DNA of 64,000 bases from CBFFRJ01 sp963530515 (GCA_963530515.1 CAUSEC010000014.1:1-64000), one strand, 5' to 3'. Counted from the first letter of the stretch, positions 1 through 8,025 are shown. Program-made: numbers and translations. The notes: a model not told the origin generated them from the sequence alone.

Positions 1-515
1 TGCTTAACGTCGCCAACAAAAACCGCGCCATCTACCGCCAGTGGGTGAAAGCGGGCTGGATACGCACCACACCCGGCGACTGTATCGACTATGATCGCAT
101 TCGTGACGATATCCTGCGCGATGCTGAAACCTTCAATATCCGGCTGGTGGGTTTCGATACCTGGAACGCCACACACCTGCGCACCCAGCTACAGGGGGCT
201 GGCCTCGACGTTGAGCCGTTCCCACAAACCTATCTCAAGTTCAGCCCGGTAGCGAAATCCTTTGAGGTGTTCGTTAACCGTAAGGTAGTGCGCCATCGCG
301 GTGATCCGGTTCTGGCCTGGGCGATTGGTAACATGGTGATGGAGTCCGACGCCAACGCCAACATCAAGCCCAACAAAAAGAAATCCTCCAACAAGATAGA
401 CCCGGCGGTATCGGCGCTAATGGCGTTCGGTACATTCCAGGCAGAGCACGAGGATTTTGCTTTCGATATGAGCAGCAGTCATAAACAGCGACTTGCTGCC
501 TTTGACGGTCTTTAA
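1..515 (+). CDS. Phage terminase large subunit, C-terminal part
   Basis: The frame is open from the left edge of the window (first full codon at base 3), so the start lies outside. The 170 visible residues look like the C-terminal nuclease domain of a terminase large subunit, the motor that cuts and packages phage DNA into proheads. Supporting segments are IDYDRIRDDI, the acidic stretch LVGFDTWNATHL and a late conserved region around NKIDPAVSALMAFG, where the aspartate is a typical metal ligand of the RNase H-like fold. The next gene starts 13 bases after the stop with a good ribosome site. In intact phages terL is followed by portal and head genes; here a tail gene follows, so the head module is missing. 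Whether the N-terminal ATPase half survives cannot be seen. Confidence 0.8.
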   Translation, partial: LNVANKNRAIYRQWVKAGWIRTTPGDCIDYDRIRDDILRDAETFNIRLVGFDTWNATHLRTQLQGAGLDVEPFPQTYLKFSPVAKSFEVFVNRKVVRHRGDPVLAWAIGNMVMESDANANIKPNKKKSSNKIDPAVSALMAFGTFQAEHEDFAFDMSSSHKQRLAAFDGL

Positions 516-527
516 GAGGAAAATTAG

Positions 528-1145
528 ATGATTAAAACACTAAGGTTAAAAGGCGTGGCGGCGAAAAAGTTCGGTAAGGTTCACCGTTTCCATGTTGAAG
601 ATATCCGGGAAATGCTGAGGGCCATGTGTTCACAGGTGCCTGGTTTCAAAAAATACATGTCTAACGCGCATCACAGTGGCGTGCAATTCGCTTTTTTCCG
701 TGAAAGTGAAAATATTGGGCTGGAGGAGTTTGAACTAACTTCCACAGCCAGCGAATTTACCATGATGCCTGTTATTGAGGGGGCCAAGCAGGGCGGCGTT
801 CTTCAGGTTGTTCTCGGTGCTGCTGCACTGGTGTCAGCATTCTTCACCGCTGGTGGAACACTAGCATTATGGGGTGGCGCGTTGTCCAGTGGTGCAATAT
901 CTGCCACATCGATTTTAACCGGTATTGGTCTGTCTATGATGACAGGAGGGGTTGTGCAGATGCTGACGCCTCAGCCAAAAATTAACGTCGGCTCCAGCAG
1001 TAGCGCGGATAACAAACCCAATTATGCATTTGGCGCACCTGTGAATACCGTTGCGATGGGCTACCCCGTGCCTGTTCTGTATGGCCAGCGCGAGATTGGC
1101 GGGGCCATTATCAGCGCCGGATTATTCTCCAGTGATCAACAATAA
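528..1145 (+). CDS. Lambda I-type phage tail assembly protein
   Basis: This 205-residue protein resembles the lambda tail assembly protein I family, which acts at the tail tip in non-contractile tailed phages. Seen: an N-terminal alpha/beta part (residues 1 to 85), a long glycine/alanine-rich hydrophobic stretch (about 90 to 145, with VVLGAAALVSAFFTAGG), and a C-terminal segment with the family-typical NYAFGAPVNTVAMGYPVPVLYG ending in an IISAGLF tail. The length matches the family. The start at 528 has GAGGAAAA upstream. In lambda, I is followed by the host-specificity gene J; here J is absent and two small genes follow instead, consistent with a decayed prophage. No sign of expression control is visible. 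Confidence 0.8.
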   Translation: MIKTLRLKGVAAKKFGKVHRFHVEDIREMLRAMCSQVPGFKKYMSNAHHSGVQFAFFRESENIGLEEFELTSTASEFTMMPVIEGAKQGGVLQVVLGAAALVSAFFTAGGTLALWGGALSSGAISATSILTGIGLSMMTGGVVQMLTPQPKINVGSSSSADNKPNYAFGAPVNTVAMGYPVPVLYGQREIGGAIISAGLFSSDQQ

Positions 1146-1161
1146 GGTAGAGGAGGAAAAT

Positions 1162-1515
1162 ATGCACACTGCAAACACAGCACTCTGGCCAGAGGGTGAG
1201 CAATTCACTATGGATGTTAACCTGCCGACACCTCATGAACCGTTTGCCGTTCGGGTTAACTACATTGTTCCGTCATTTAATGTAGTTCTTGAAATGCTGG
1301 GCAACAAAGATTCCCAAAAGGCTTATAGCCTGTTCAGGCAGTTTATTGAAGGGTGGGATCTGGAGGAGACTTTATCCGACCAGATGTTGATTTTCCACCT
1401 TACGGCATTTCCCGGCGCTGCTGAGGTGATTTTTCAGAAATGGGCAGAACACATGAAAGAGCGACTTGCTGCCAGCCAGGCGGTTTTTGCACAGGGCACA
1501 AACTCCATCAACTGA
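1162..1515 (+). CDS. Small phage protein, possibly a tail assembly chaperone
   Basis: A 117-residue soluble protein. I chose ATG 1162 because a strong Shine-Dalgarno (GAGGAGGAAAA) sits just upstream; a longer frame from 1051 overlaps the tail gene and has no ribosome site. The sequence has an N-terminal beta-rich part (EGEQFTMDVNLPTPHEPFAVRV), then helices with hydrophobic and acidic residues (NKDSQKAYSLFRQFIEGWDLEE) and a C-terminal helix. Small acidic proteins of this kind in tail modules are often assembly chaperones, but I do not recognise a diagnostic motif, so the role is inference from context. It lies between the tail I gene and a 63-codon gene, and its base composition fits the phage block. 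Confidence 0.5.
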   Translation: MHTANTALWPEGEQFTMDVNLPTPHEPFAVRVNYIVPSFNVVLEMLGNKDSQKAYSLFRQFIEGWDLEETLSDQMLIFHLTAFPGAAEVIFQKWAEHMKERLAASQAVFAQGTNSIN

Positions 1516-1522
1516 GGCTTCT

Positions 1523-1714
1523 ATGTTGAAACTTGAGGAGTTGGAAGAGGCGATAAAGGAAATGGCCCGTCAGCAGGGCCATGAACTGAACGGGCAGGAT
1601 AGGCTAATCATTCGTACAAGGGTTGCTATGGCTTTAGCTACTAAAGAGCGGCACCGCCAGCACATGGGAGCGCCTGCCTATCAGTGGCGAAAGCCTGATA
1701 AGTTAAGGCGTTGA
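1523..1714 (+). CDS. Small phage protein of unknown function
   Basis: A 63-residue, charged protein (MLKLEELEEAIKEMARQQG start) predicted to be mostly helical with a basic C-terminus (KPDKLRR). ATG 1523 follows the preceding stop by 7 bases. The frame stays open upstream to 1466 within the end of the preceding gene, in the +1 frame relative to it, so translational coupling or frameshifting cannot be ruled out, but a plain start is simplest. It is the last phage gene before a rho-independent terminator. I do not recognise the family. Confidence 0.45.
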   Translation: MLKLEELEEAIKEMARQQGHELNGQDRLIIRTRVAMALATKERHRQHMGAPAYQWRKPDKLRR

Positions 1715-1732
1715 AAGAGATTCATCCCCTAT

Positions 1733-1762
1733 AAAGCACCATTATTGTTTTGGTGCTTTTTT
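1733..1762 (+). terminator. Rho-independent terminator closing the phage block
   Basis: Perfect 9-bp arms AAAGCACCA (1733-1741) and TGGTGCTTT (1751-1759) with a 9-base loop, followed by a T run. It ends rightward transcription of the phage remnant. Confidence 0.8.
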
Positions 1763-1806
1763 GTTTGTTCATCCAAAGCTGTATAAACATCTGTATAAAC
1801 AATAAT

Positions 1807-1843
1807 AAAAAAGGCGCTATCCCATGCCGAGTAGCGCCTTTTT
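1807..1843 (-). terminator. fis terminator (bidirectional)
   Basis: Twelve-base complementary arms AAAAAGGCGCTA (1808-1819) and TAGCGCCTTTTT (1832-1843) with T runs in both directions. It sits 25 bases after the fis stop on the minus strand and would also stop readthrough from the phage side. Confidence 0.9.
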
Positions 1844-1867
1844 AAACAGTCACTTAGCTGATAACTA

Positions 1868-2164
1868 TCAGTTCATACCGTATTTTTTCAGTTTCTTACG
1901 CAGCGTACCACGGTTGATACCCATCATCAGGGCAGCACGGGTCTGATTACCACGGGTGTATTGCATCACCATGTCCAACAGAGGCTGTTCTACCTCAGCC
2001 AGTACCAGCTCATACAGGTCATTAACATCCTGACCATTCAATTGAGCAAAATAGTTCTTCAGTGCTTGCTTTACCGAGTCACGAAGAGGTTTTTGGGTTA
2101 CCTGATCCTGAGAATTAACGGTAGAAACGGTCAGTACGTCAGAATTTACGCGTTGTTCGAACAT
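1868..2164 (-). CDS. fis: DNA-binding protein Fis
   Basis: Fis is a nucleoid-associated homodimer that bends DNA, activates rRNA and tRNA promoters and stimulates site-specific recombination. The 98-residue product has exactly the family length. The N-terminal region contains the beta-hairpin arm, and the C-terminal helix-turn-helix (about residues 74 to 95, [20 protein letters not shown]) is the DNA-reading element. It is the second gene of the dusB-fis operon, 24 bases after dusB, and is expressed from the promoter upstream of dusB. In K-12 yhdJ follows; here a prophage remnant lies downstream. Identity is near certain. Confidence 0.99.
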
Positions 2165-2188
2165 GTTCTGTCAGCTCTTTATTTCTGT

Positions 2189-3154
2189 TTACGCAAAATT
2201 TTCGAAGTATGCCTCCAACGCCTCCAGCTGTTCGCTGGCGTCCTCAAGGGCGTTGAATGTGCGCCGAAACTGGTCATTTGGAGCATGCTCCTGGAGATAC
2301 CAGGAGACGTGTTTGCGCGCGATTCGGTAACCTTTTGCCTGTCCGTAAAAGTCATGCAACTCCCGAACGTGCGCACAAAGCAAGCGCTTTACTTCTGCCA
2401 AAGGCAGTGGAGCGAGCAGCTCTCCAGTGTCCAGATAATGCTGGATTTCCCGAAAGATCCAGGGTCTTCCCTGAGCTGCACGGCCTATCATCAGGGCATC
2501 AGCCCCCGTATAGTCGAGTACAGCTCTGGCTTTAAGCGGGTCAGTAATGTCGCCATTCGCGATAACCGGAATGGAAACTTTCTGCTTAACTGCCCGAATG
2601 CTGTCGTATTCAGCTTCTCCATTGAACAAACAGGCGCGGGTGCGTCCATGAATGGTCAGAGCCTGAATGCCACAGTCTTCAGCCAGTTGGGCAATCTCTA
2701 CGCAGTTACGGTGTTCCGGAGCCCAGCCAGTACGAATCTTGAGCGTAACGGGAACATCCACCGCGTTTACCACGCCGGTCAGGATAGACTTCACCAGATC
2801 CGGGTGTTGCAGCAGGGCGGAGCCCGCAAGCTTGCGATTCACTTTCTTAGCCGGACAGCCCATATTGATATCAATAATCTGGGCACCGCTTTCCACATTA
2901 ATGCGGGCGGCATCCGCCATCTCATCCGGATCGCTCCCTGCAATTTGCACGGTGCGAATCCCTGGCTCATCTACATGCACCATCCGCAGTCGGGATTTGT
3001 CACTTTCCCACACCTGTGGGTTAGACGACATCATCTCGGATACGGTTAAACCTGCTCCCATCTCGTAGCACAACGTCCGGAATGGTCTGTCAGTAATGCC
3101 AGCCATTGGCGCTGCGATCAGGCGATTTCTAAGCTGGTGTTGTCCGATGCGCAT
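2189..3154 (-). CDS. dusB: tRNA-dihydrouridine synthase B
   Basis: DusB is an FMN-dependent enzyme that reduces uridine in the D-loop of tRNA with NADPH. The 321-residue protein has the family TIM barrel at the N-terminus, beginning with the FMN-binding LIAAPMAGITDRPFR, and the catalytic cysteine at residue 100 within INMGCPAKKV. The GRTR and GRAAQGRPW motifs contact FMN phosphate. The C-terminal third is the helical tRNA-binding domain. Start MRIGQ and length equal the E. coli protein. It leads the dusB-fis operon and so its transcription follows the growth-rate and stringent control of the fis promoter. Confidence 0.98.
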   Translation of the reverse strand: MRIGQHQLRNRLIAAPMAGITDRPFRTLCYEMGAGLTVSEMMSSNPQVWESDKSRLRMVHVDEPGIRTVQIAGSDPDEMADAARINVESGAQIIDINMGCPAKKVNRKLAGSALLQHPDLVKSILTGVVNAVDVPVTLKIRTGWAPEHRNCVEIAQLAEDCGIQALTIHGRTRACLFNGEAEYDSIRAVKQKVSIPVIANGDITDPLKARAVLDYTGADALMIGRAAQGRPWIFREIQHYLDTGELLAPLPLAEVKRLLCAHVRELHDFYGQAKGYRIARKHVSWYLQEHAPNDQFRRTFNALEDASEQLEALEAYFENFA

Positions 3155-3186
3155 GAGTTAAGAAATGACCATACTGTGACTGCAAG

Positions 3187-3222
3187 GCGGCGTATCTTAC
3201 GCATTTTTCGCACGAGATGAAA
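3187..3222 (-). promoter_or_regulatory. dusB-fis promoter
   Basis: On the minus strand a -10 box TAAGAT (3194-3199) and a -35 box TTTCAT (3217-3222) with 17-base spacing, followed by a G/C-rich stretch near the expected start. This is the layout of the E. coli fis promoter, known for stringent control and autorepression by Fis. The -35 match to the E. coli one is from memory. Confidence 0.75.
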
Positions 3223-3332
3223 GGCCAAACTTTGAGCAATCCACTGTCGCAGATCAATGAATCACCGCTAAAGTCGTCCGTAAAAATTATAAGTGATTAA
3301 AAATCATTGAGTTAAAGTCTTGAGGATAAATT

Positions 3333-3398
3333 ATGAACAAATATAAATTCCTCAAACTTCTCATTTTTTCTTCGTTCAGGCCGCTACTTACGGGATAA
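3333..3398 (+). CDS. Possible 21-codon hydrophobic peptide
   Basis: A short rightward ORF starts MNKYKFLKLLIFSSF and ends in a TAA at 3396-3398. It has a Shine-Dalgarno-like TGAGGA 8 bases upstream and a basic then hydrophobic N-terminus as seen in small membrane peptides. It lies between the divergent fis promoter and the prmA terminator, where nothing else is encoded. No homolog is recognised; chance occurrence in AT-rich DNA is quite possible. Confidence 0.25.
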   Translation: MNKYKFLKLLIFSSFRPLLTG

Positions 3399-3415
3399 TT
3401 TGCTGTTTTAATAGA

Positions 3416-3460
3416 CAAAAAAGAAGGTGAAAATGAGATCACTCTCTCAATTTCACCTTC
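3416..3460 (-). terminator. Terminator of the prmA transcript
   Basis: Ten-base arms GAAGGTGAAA (3423-3432) and TTTCACCTTC (3451-3460), extended by an inner TGAGA/TCTCA pairing; on the minus strand the hairpin is followed by six T residues. Confidence 0.75.
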
Positions 3461-3510
3461 AGAAAGATTATTGTGGCGAATAGATCACGGGCAGCGTCGC
3501 CCGTGAAAAA

Positions 3511-4392
3511 TCACTGTTTCTGGCCGGTAATCCGGCACCACTCTTCTTTCTCGACAACCGCATCAAGAGCGAAGTTATCGCGGTAGGCATCGCAGACCCC
3601 CTCAGCCTGGCTGGCGAGGATACCGGAAAGCCCCAGCAGACCGCCTGAAACGGGCAGCACGCTAATTAACGGTGCCAGCTCGCGCAATGGGCCTGCCAGG
3701 ATGTTTGCCACCACCACGTCGGCTTGCATCGCCTCTGGCTGGTCTTGCGGCAGATACAGTTCCAGACGGTCAGATACCCCGTTACGCTCGGCGTTATCAC
3801 GGCTCGCCTGAATCGCCTGTGGATCGATATCAATACCGATGGCTTTCGCTGCACCCAGTTTCAACGCTGCAATAGCCAGAATGCCCGAGCCGCAGCCAAA
3901 ATCGATAACGGTCTGACCGGTTAAGTCCAGCCCATCAAGCCATTGCAGGCACAAAGAGGTCGTTGGATGTGTTCCGGTTCCGAAAGCCAGGCCCGGATCG
4001 AGCATGACGTTGACGGCATTTTCATCTGGCACGTCGCGCCAGCTTGGGCAGATCCACAGACGCTTACCAAACTGCATTGGATGGAAGTTTTCCATCCACT
4101 CGCGTTCCCAGTCTTTATCTTCGATCTGTTCGATCTTATGCACGAAACCTGCGCCCAGTAACGGGTGCTGTTCCAGCATGGCCACCACGTCGCTCATGTC
4201 GGTTTCAGCATCAAACAGGCCGATAACGTCGGTATCGCCCCACAGACGCGTCTCCCCCGGCAGCGGTTCAAACACCGGGGTGTCGTGCGTGTCCTGGAAG
4301 GTAATCGAAACAGAACCTGCTTCCATTAATGCATCGCTAAGTTCTTCGGCATTTGCGCCGGTTGTGTTCAGTTTTAATTGGATCCACGGCAT
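3511..4392 (-). CDS. prmA: Ribosomal protein L11 methyltransferase
   Basis: PrmA trimethylates lysines and the N-terminus of ribosomal protein L11 using S-adenosylmethionine. The 293-residue length equals E. coli PrmA. An N-terminal L11-recognition domain (residues 1 to about 60) is linked to a class I methyltransferase domain with the SAM-binding motif VIDFGCGSGILAIAALKLGA and the acidic loop IGIDIDPQAI. The substrate-proximal MLDPGLAFGTGTHPTT segment is also typical. It follows panF by 11 bases, so the two are probably cotranscribed, and a terminator follows. Confidence 0.98.
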   Translation of the reverse strand: MPWIQLKLNTTGANAEELSDALMEAGSVSITFQDTHDTPVFEPLPGETRLWGDTDVIGLFDAETDMSDVVAMLEQHPLLGAGFVHKIEQIEDKDWEREWMENFHPMQFGKRLWICPSWRDVPDENAVNVMLDPGLAFGTGTHPTTSLCLQWLDGLDLTGQTVIDFGCGSGILAIAALKLGAAKAIGIDIDPQAIQASRDNAERNGVSDRLELYLPQDQPEAMQADVVVANILAGPLRELAPLISVLPVSGGLLGLSGILASQAEGVCDAYRDNFALDAVVEKEEWCRITGQKQ

Positions 4393-4403
4393 GGAAAAAC
4401 TCT

Positions 4404-5858
4404 TTATTTATCAGTAGAAATCACGACTGTTTGTGGGGCGGATTGGCCAAAACGGTTCCCCACCACAAACGCCAGCAGACTTAACAGTAACGAAGGCACA
4501 ATTGGGTGGAAGCCCAGATACTGAATCTTAAACGTTGCGAGCACGGCATAGAGTACACCACCTACAATCATGCCACTCAGTGCGCCAGTGGCATTGGCTC
4601 GTTCCCAGTAAAGACCCAGTACCAGTGGCCACAGAAAGACCGCTTCCAGCCCGCCAAACGCCAGCAGGTTCAGCCAGATGATCATCTCTGGTGGACGCCA
4701 GGCCGCCAGCAATAAAAGTGCGCCGAGTGCCAGTGTAATGACAGCCGACATGCTTTTAAGGCGACGCTCATTGGTTATTTGCTCTGGACGCATATTCAGA
4801 TAAAGATCTTTGATGATCGTAGCCGAGCTTTGCAGTAGCTGAGCATTTATCGTAGACATGATCGCTGCCATGGGCGCGGCCAAAAAGATCCCGGCAGCAT
4901 ATGGCGGAAGCACTTTCATCATCAATGTGGGGATAACAAGATCCGGGACGACGAGATCCGGGATCACTGCGCGCCCCAATGCTCCCGCAAGATGCATACC
5001 CAACATCAGGATCGCGACGACAATCGTGCCAATAATGATGCCTTTGTGAACGGCTTTACTGTCTTTATATGAAATACAACGAACTGCAGTATGGGGCAGG
5101 CCGATAACACCAAAGCAAACCAGTACCCAAAATGAGGTCATAAAGGTTGGCGAAAGAATATCATCAGCACCCTGTGCAGAAACCAGTTTAGGGTCAATGG
5201 ATTCAAGTGTCTCGACGGCGTGACCTATCCCCCCGGCGGCATGAATGATACCGACCAGCAACACGATGGTGCCAATCAGCATGACCAAGCCTTGCATCGT
5301 ATCGTTCAGTACACTGGCCCGAAAGCCACCAAAGGCTGTATAGAGCGCAATGCTAACGCCAAAGATCAGGAGGCCTGTTTCATAGGGTATCCCGGCTGCG
5401 GTTTCCAGCAGACGTGCACCGCCGATAAACTGAACGGTCATCGCACCGACGAAGGCAACCAACAGGCTCAGGCTTGCAAGCCATACGAGTGCACGACTTT
5501 GATAACGCGCGAACAACATATCGTTCAGGGTTACTGCGTTATAACGGCGCGCCAGAATGGCAAATTTCTTACCCAGAATACCCAGCGAGAGCCAGATGGC
5601 AGGTAACTGAATCATTGACAGTAAAACCCAGCCCAGTCCGTATTTATAGGCCGCACCCGGTCCGCCAATAAACGAACTGGCGCTGATATAGGTTGCTGTC
5701 AGCGTCATTGCTAGCACAATCCCGCCCATAGAGCGGCTGCCAAGAAAATACTCGTTAAGAAACGATCCGGTCGTTCTTTTACGCATGGCATAAATGGAAA
5801 GGCCGAATACCACGAGCAGGTAAGCGATAAGTGGCAGAATGACTTCAAGCTGCATCAT
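4404..5858 (-). CDS. panF: Sodium/pantothenate symporter
   Basis: PanF imports pantothenate, the precursor of coenzyme A, with sodium. It belongs to the sodium:solute symporter family. The 484-residue protein has about 13 hydrophobic membrane segments, starting LPLIAYLLVVFGLSIYAMRK, and the family signature GGFRASVLNDTMQGLVMLIG in the middle. The length equals E. coli PanF. The start overlaps the 3' end of yhdT by 14 bases, so translation is likely coupled. The neighbourhood (accBC for malonyl-CoA, panF for CoA supply) makes metabolic sense. Confidence 0.97.
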   Translation of the reverse strand: MMQLEVILPLIAYLLVVFGLSIYAMRKRTTGSFLNEYFLGSRSMGGIVLAMTLTATYISASSFIGGPGAAYKYGLGWVLLSMIQLPAIWLSLGILGKKFAILARRYNAVTLNDMLFARYQSRALVWLASLSLLVAFVGAMTVQFIGGARLLETAAGIPYETGLLIFGVSIALYTAFGGFRASVLNDTMQGLVMLIGTIVLLVGIIHAAGGIGHAVETLESIDPKLVSAQGADDILSPTFMTSFWVLVCFGVIGLPHTAVRCISYKDSKAVHKGIIIGTIVVAILMLGMHLAGALGRAVIPDLVVPDLVIPTLMMKVLPPYAAGIFLAAPMAAIMSTINAQLLQSSATIIKDLYLNMRPEQITNERRLKSMSAVITLALGALLLLAAWRPPEMIIWLNLLAFGGLEAVFLWPLVLGLYWERANATGALSGMIVGGVLYAVLATFKIQYLGFHPIVPSLLLSLLAFVVGNRFGQSAPQTVVISTDK

Positions 5859-6087
5859 CGTCCTCCAGTGAAATATCGCGATAAATGAATTTCACCATTG
5901 CCCAGCACAGCAGGATAAACACCAGTGGCATCAGCAGGCAGGCCATCTCAAACCAGTGCGGTAAGCCGGTGATACCTTGGGCTGAATCAGGTAAGTAAGC
6001 AGTTACTAACCATGCAGCGAGATAAAGAAGGGTCAGCCACAGCGCCCAGCGCGCCTCTTTGTGGGCCTGAACAAAACGCGTGTCCAT
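5845..6087 (-). CDS. yhdT: DUF997 family inner membrane protein YhdT
   Basis: An 80-residue protein with two membrane segments (about residues 15 to 35 and 42 to 65) and an acidic C-terminus (LEDDDAA). ATG 6087 (MDTRFVQAHKEA) was chosen because it gives the conserved 80-residue form; an 18-residue longer frame has no ribosome site. It precedes panF with a 14-base overlap in all enterobacteria I recall, which suggests a partner or accessory role for the pantothenate symporter; this is inference. Function is unknown. Confidence 0.93.
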   Translation of the reverse strand: MDTRFVQAHKEARWALWLTLLYLAAWLVTAYLPDSAQGITGLPHWFEMACLLMPLVFILLCWAMVKFIYRDISLEDDDAA

Positions 6088-6154
6088 ATTTGTCCCTTGT
6101 GGATGAAGAAAGCGGGGATTGTACAGTATGGGGGCTGGCAATCCCCAGAAATAA

Positions 6155-6181
6155 AGAAGGCCGGAATATCCGGCCTTTTAG
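6155..6181 (-). terminator. Hairpin between accC and yhdT, partial terminator
   Basis: Arms AAGGCCGG (6157-6164) and CCGGCCTT (6170-6177). On the minus strand the following T tract is interrupted (TTCTTTATT), so some readthrough from accBC into yhdT-panF-prmA is expected. Confidence 0.6.
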
Positions 6182-6194
6182 CGTTGCGGTTGGC

Positions 6195-7544
6195 TTACTT
6201 CTCGTGCAGACCGAGTTTCTTTTCCAGATAGTGGATGTTGGTACCGCCCACCTGGAATTTCTCGTCGTTCATGATGCGGGTCTGCAAATCAACGTTGGTT
6301 TTGATGCCGTCGATGATCAGTTCCTGCAGGGCGTTTTTCATGCGGGCAATCGCCACGTCACGGTTTTCGCCGTAGCAGATAAGCTTGCCGATCATTGAGT
6401 CATAGTACGGCGGTACGGTGTAACCGGCGTAGATATGAGACTCCCAGCGCACACCAAAGCCACCCGGCGCGTGGAAACGCGTGATTTTACCCGGGCTTGG
6501 CAGGAAGGTGTTCGGGTCTTCGGCGTTAATACGGCACTCTACCGCATGGCCTTTCACCACAACTTCTTCCTGCTTGATGGACAACGGCTGGCCCGCAGCG
6601 ATACGCAGCTGTTCTTTGATCAGGTCAACGCCGGTGATCATTTCGGTAACCGGGTGTTCAACCTGAATACGGGTGTTCATTTCGATGAAATAGAACTCGC
6701 CGTTCTCGAACAGGAACTCAAAGGTACCTGCACCGCGATAGCCGATATCGACACACGCTTTGGCGCAACGCTCGCCGATGTAGCGACGCAGTTCCGGAGT
6801 AATGCCCGGTGCTGGCGCTTCTTCGACCACTTTCTGGTGACGACGCTGCATGGAGCAGTCACGTTCTGCCAGATAGATCGCGTTACCCTGACCGTCAGCC
6901 AGCACCTGAATTTCGATGTGGCGTGGGTTTTCCAGGTATTTTTCCATGTATACCATGTCATTGCTGAAAGCGGCTTTCGCTTCTGCTTTGGTCATGGAGA
7001 TGGACTGCGCCAGTTCAGCATCGCTGCGCACAACGCGCATACCGCGACCGCCGCCGCCGCCGGACGCCTTGATGATAACCGGATAGCCAATGCGTTTAGC
7101 GTGAGCACGGTTAGCATCCATATCGTCGGTCAGAGGGCCGTCAGAGCCTGGTACGGTTGGAACACCGGCTTTTTTCATCGCGGTGATTGCAGACACTTTG
7201 TCGCCCATCAGGCGGATGGTGTCGGCTTTCGGGCCGATGAAGATGAAGCCAGAGCGTTCAACCTGCTCAGCAAAGTTGGCGTTCTCAGAGAGGAAGCCGT
7301 AACCCGGATGAATTGCCACCGCGCCGGTGATTTCAGCGGCGCTGATGATAGCCGGGATGTTCAGATAGCTTTTTACGGACGGAGCCGGGCCAATACAGAC
7401 CGTCTCATCCGCCAGCAATACGTGTTTTAAATCGCGGTCCGCGGTGGAGTGCACAGCGACAGTCTTGATGCCCAGCTCTTTACAGGCACGCAGAATGCGC
7501 AGGGCAATCTCGCCACGGTTTGCGATGACAATTTTATCCAGCAT
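6195..7544 (-). CDS. accC: Acetyl-CoA carboxylase, biotin carboxylase subunit
   Basis: AccC carboxylates biotin on AccB with ATP and bicarbonate, the first half of the malonyl-CoA reaction that commits to fatty acid synthesis. The 449 residues equal the E. coli enzyme. Visible parts: N-terminal biotin carboxylase domain (MLDKIVIANRGEIALRILRA), ATP-grasp domain with the glycine loop KASGGGGGRGMRVV, the EAPAPG segment, metal-binding FIEMNTRIQVEHPVTE, and the C-terminal domain. It follows accB by 10 bases in the accBC operon. Its regulation is through the accB promoter and leader. Confidence 0.99.
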   Translation of the reverse strand: MLDKIVIANRGEIALRILRACKELGIKTVAVHSTADRDLKHVLLADETVCIGPAPSVKSYLNIPAIISAAEITGAVAIHPGYGFLSENANFAEQVERSGFIFIGPKADTIRLMGDKVSAITAMKKAGVPTVPGSDGPLTDDMDANRAHAKRIGYPVIIKASGGGGGRGMRVVRSDAELAQSISMTKAEAKAAFSNDMVYMEKYLENPRHIEIQVLADGQGNAIYLAERDCSMQRRHQKVVEEAPAPGITPELRRYIGERCAKACVDIGYRGAGTFEFLFENGEFYFIEMNTRIQVEHPVTEMITGVDLIKEQLRIAAGQPLSIKQEEVVVKGHAVECRINAEDPNTFLPSPGKITRFHAPGGFGVRWESHIYAGYTVPPYYDSMIGKLICYGENRDVAIARMKNALQELIIDGIKTNVDLQTRIMNDEKFQVGGTNIHYLEKKLGLHEK

Positions 7545-7554
7545 CTTCGCCTCG

Positions 7555-8025
7555 TTATTCGATGATGACCAGCGGCTCGTCGAATTCCACCGGTTGACCG
7601 CTTTCGATCAGAATGGCTTTCACCACGCCTGCTTTGTCAGCTTCGATCTGGTTCATCATTTTCATCGCTTCAACGATGCAGAGCGTGTCGCCCACGTTGA
7701 CTTTCTGGCCCACTTCGCAGAACGCTTTCGCGTCCGGGCTCGGGGTGCGATAGAAAGTCCCGACCATCGGGGAACGTACGATGTGACCACTGATTTGCGC
7801 TGGTGCGGCTTCTGCTACAGGGGCGGCAGGAGCGACTGCGCCAGCAAGTGCAGGAGCGGGCTGCTGCATAACCGGTGCCGCATAAGCCTGCTGCATCATC
7901 GGGTAAGCTGGTGCTACCGGTGCGCGGCTGATACGTACAGACTCTTCGCCTTCAGAAATTTCCAGTTCAGCGATGCCTGATTCTTCAACCAGTTCGATCA
8001 GTTTTTTAATCTTACGAATATCCAT
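7555..8025 (-). CDS. accB: Acetyl-CoA carboxylase, biotin carboxyl carrier protein
   Basis: AccB carries the biotin that shuttles CO2 between biotin carboxylase and carboxyltransferase. The 156-residue protein has an N-terminal dimerisation region (1 to 35), an alanine/proline/glutamine-rich linker (36 to 76) and the biotinyl domain (77 to 156) with the biotinylated lysine 122 in EAMKMMNQ. In E. coli AccB also represses its own operon, acting through its N-terminal part. The leader upstream is unusually long and contains an aroQ remnant (see 8047-8318). Confidence 0.99.
   Translation of the reverse strand: MDIRKIKKLIELVEESGIAELEISEGEESVRISRAPVAPAYPMMQQAYAAPVMQQPAPALAGAVAPAAPVAEAAPAQISGHIVRSPMVGTFYRTPSPDAKAFCEVGQKVNVGDTLCIVEAMKMMNQIEADKAGVVKAILIESGQPVEFDEPLVIIE

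Noticed and set aside
1961..3049. A 362-codon rightward open frame across fis and dusB
   Set aside because: It is antisense to two certain genes, has no ribosome site and its translation looks like a reverse shadow of dusB.
6435..7430. A 331-codon rightward frame opposite accC
   Set aside because: Shadow of accC; no start signal and no recognisable domain.
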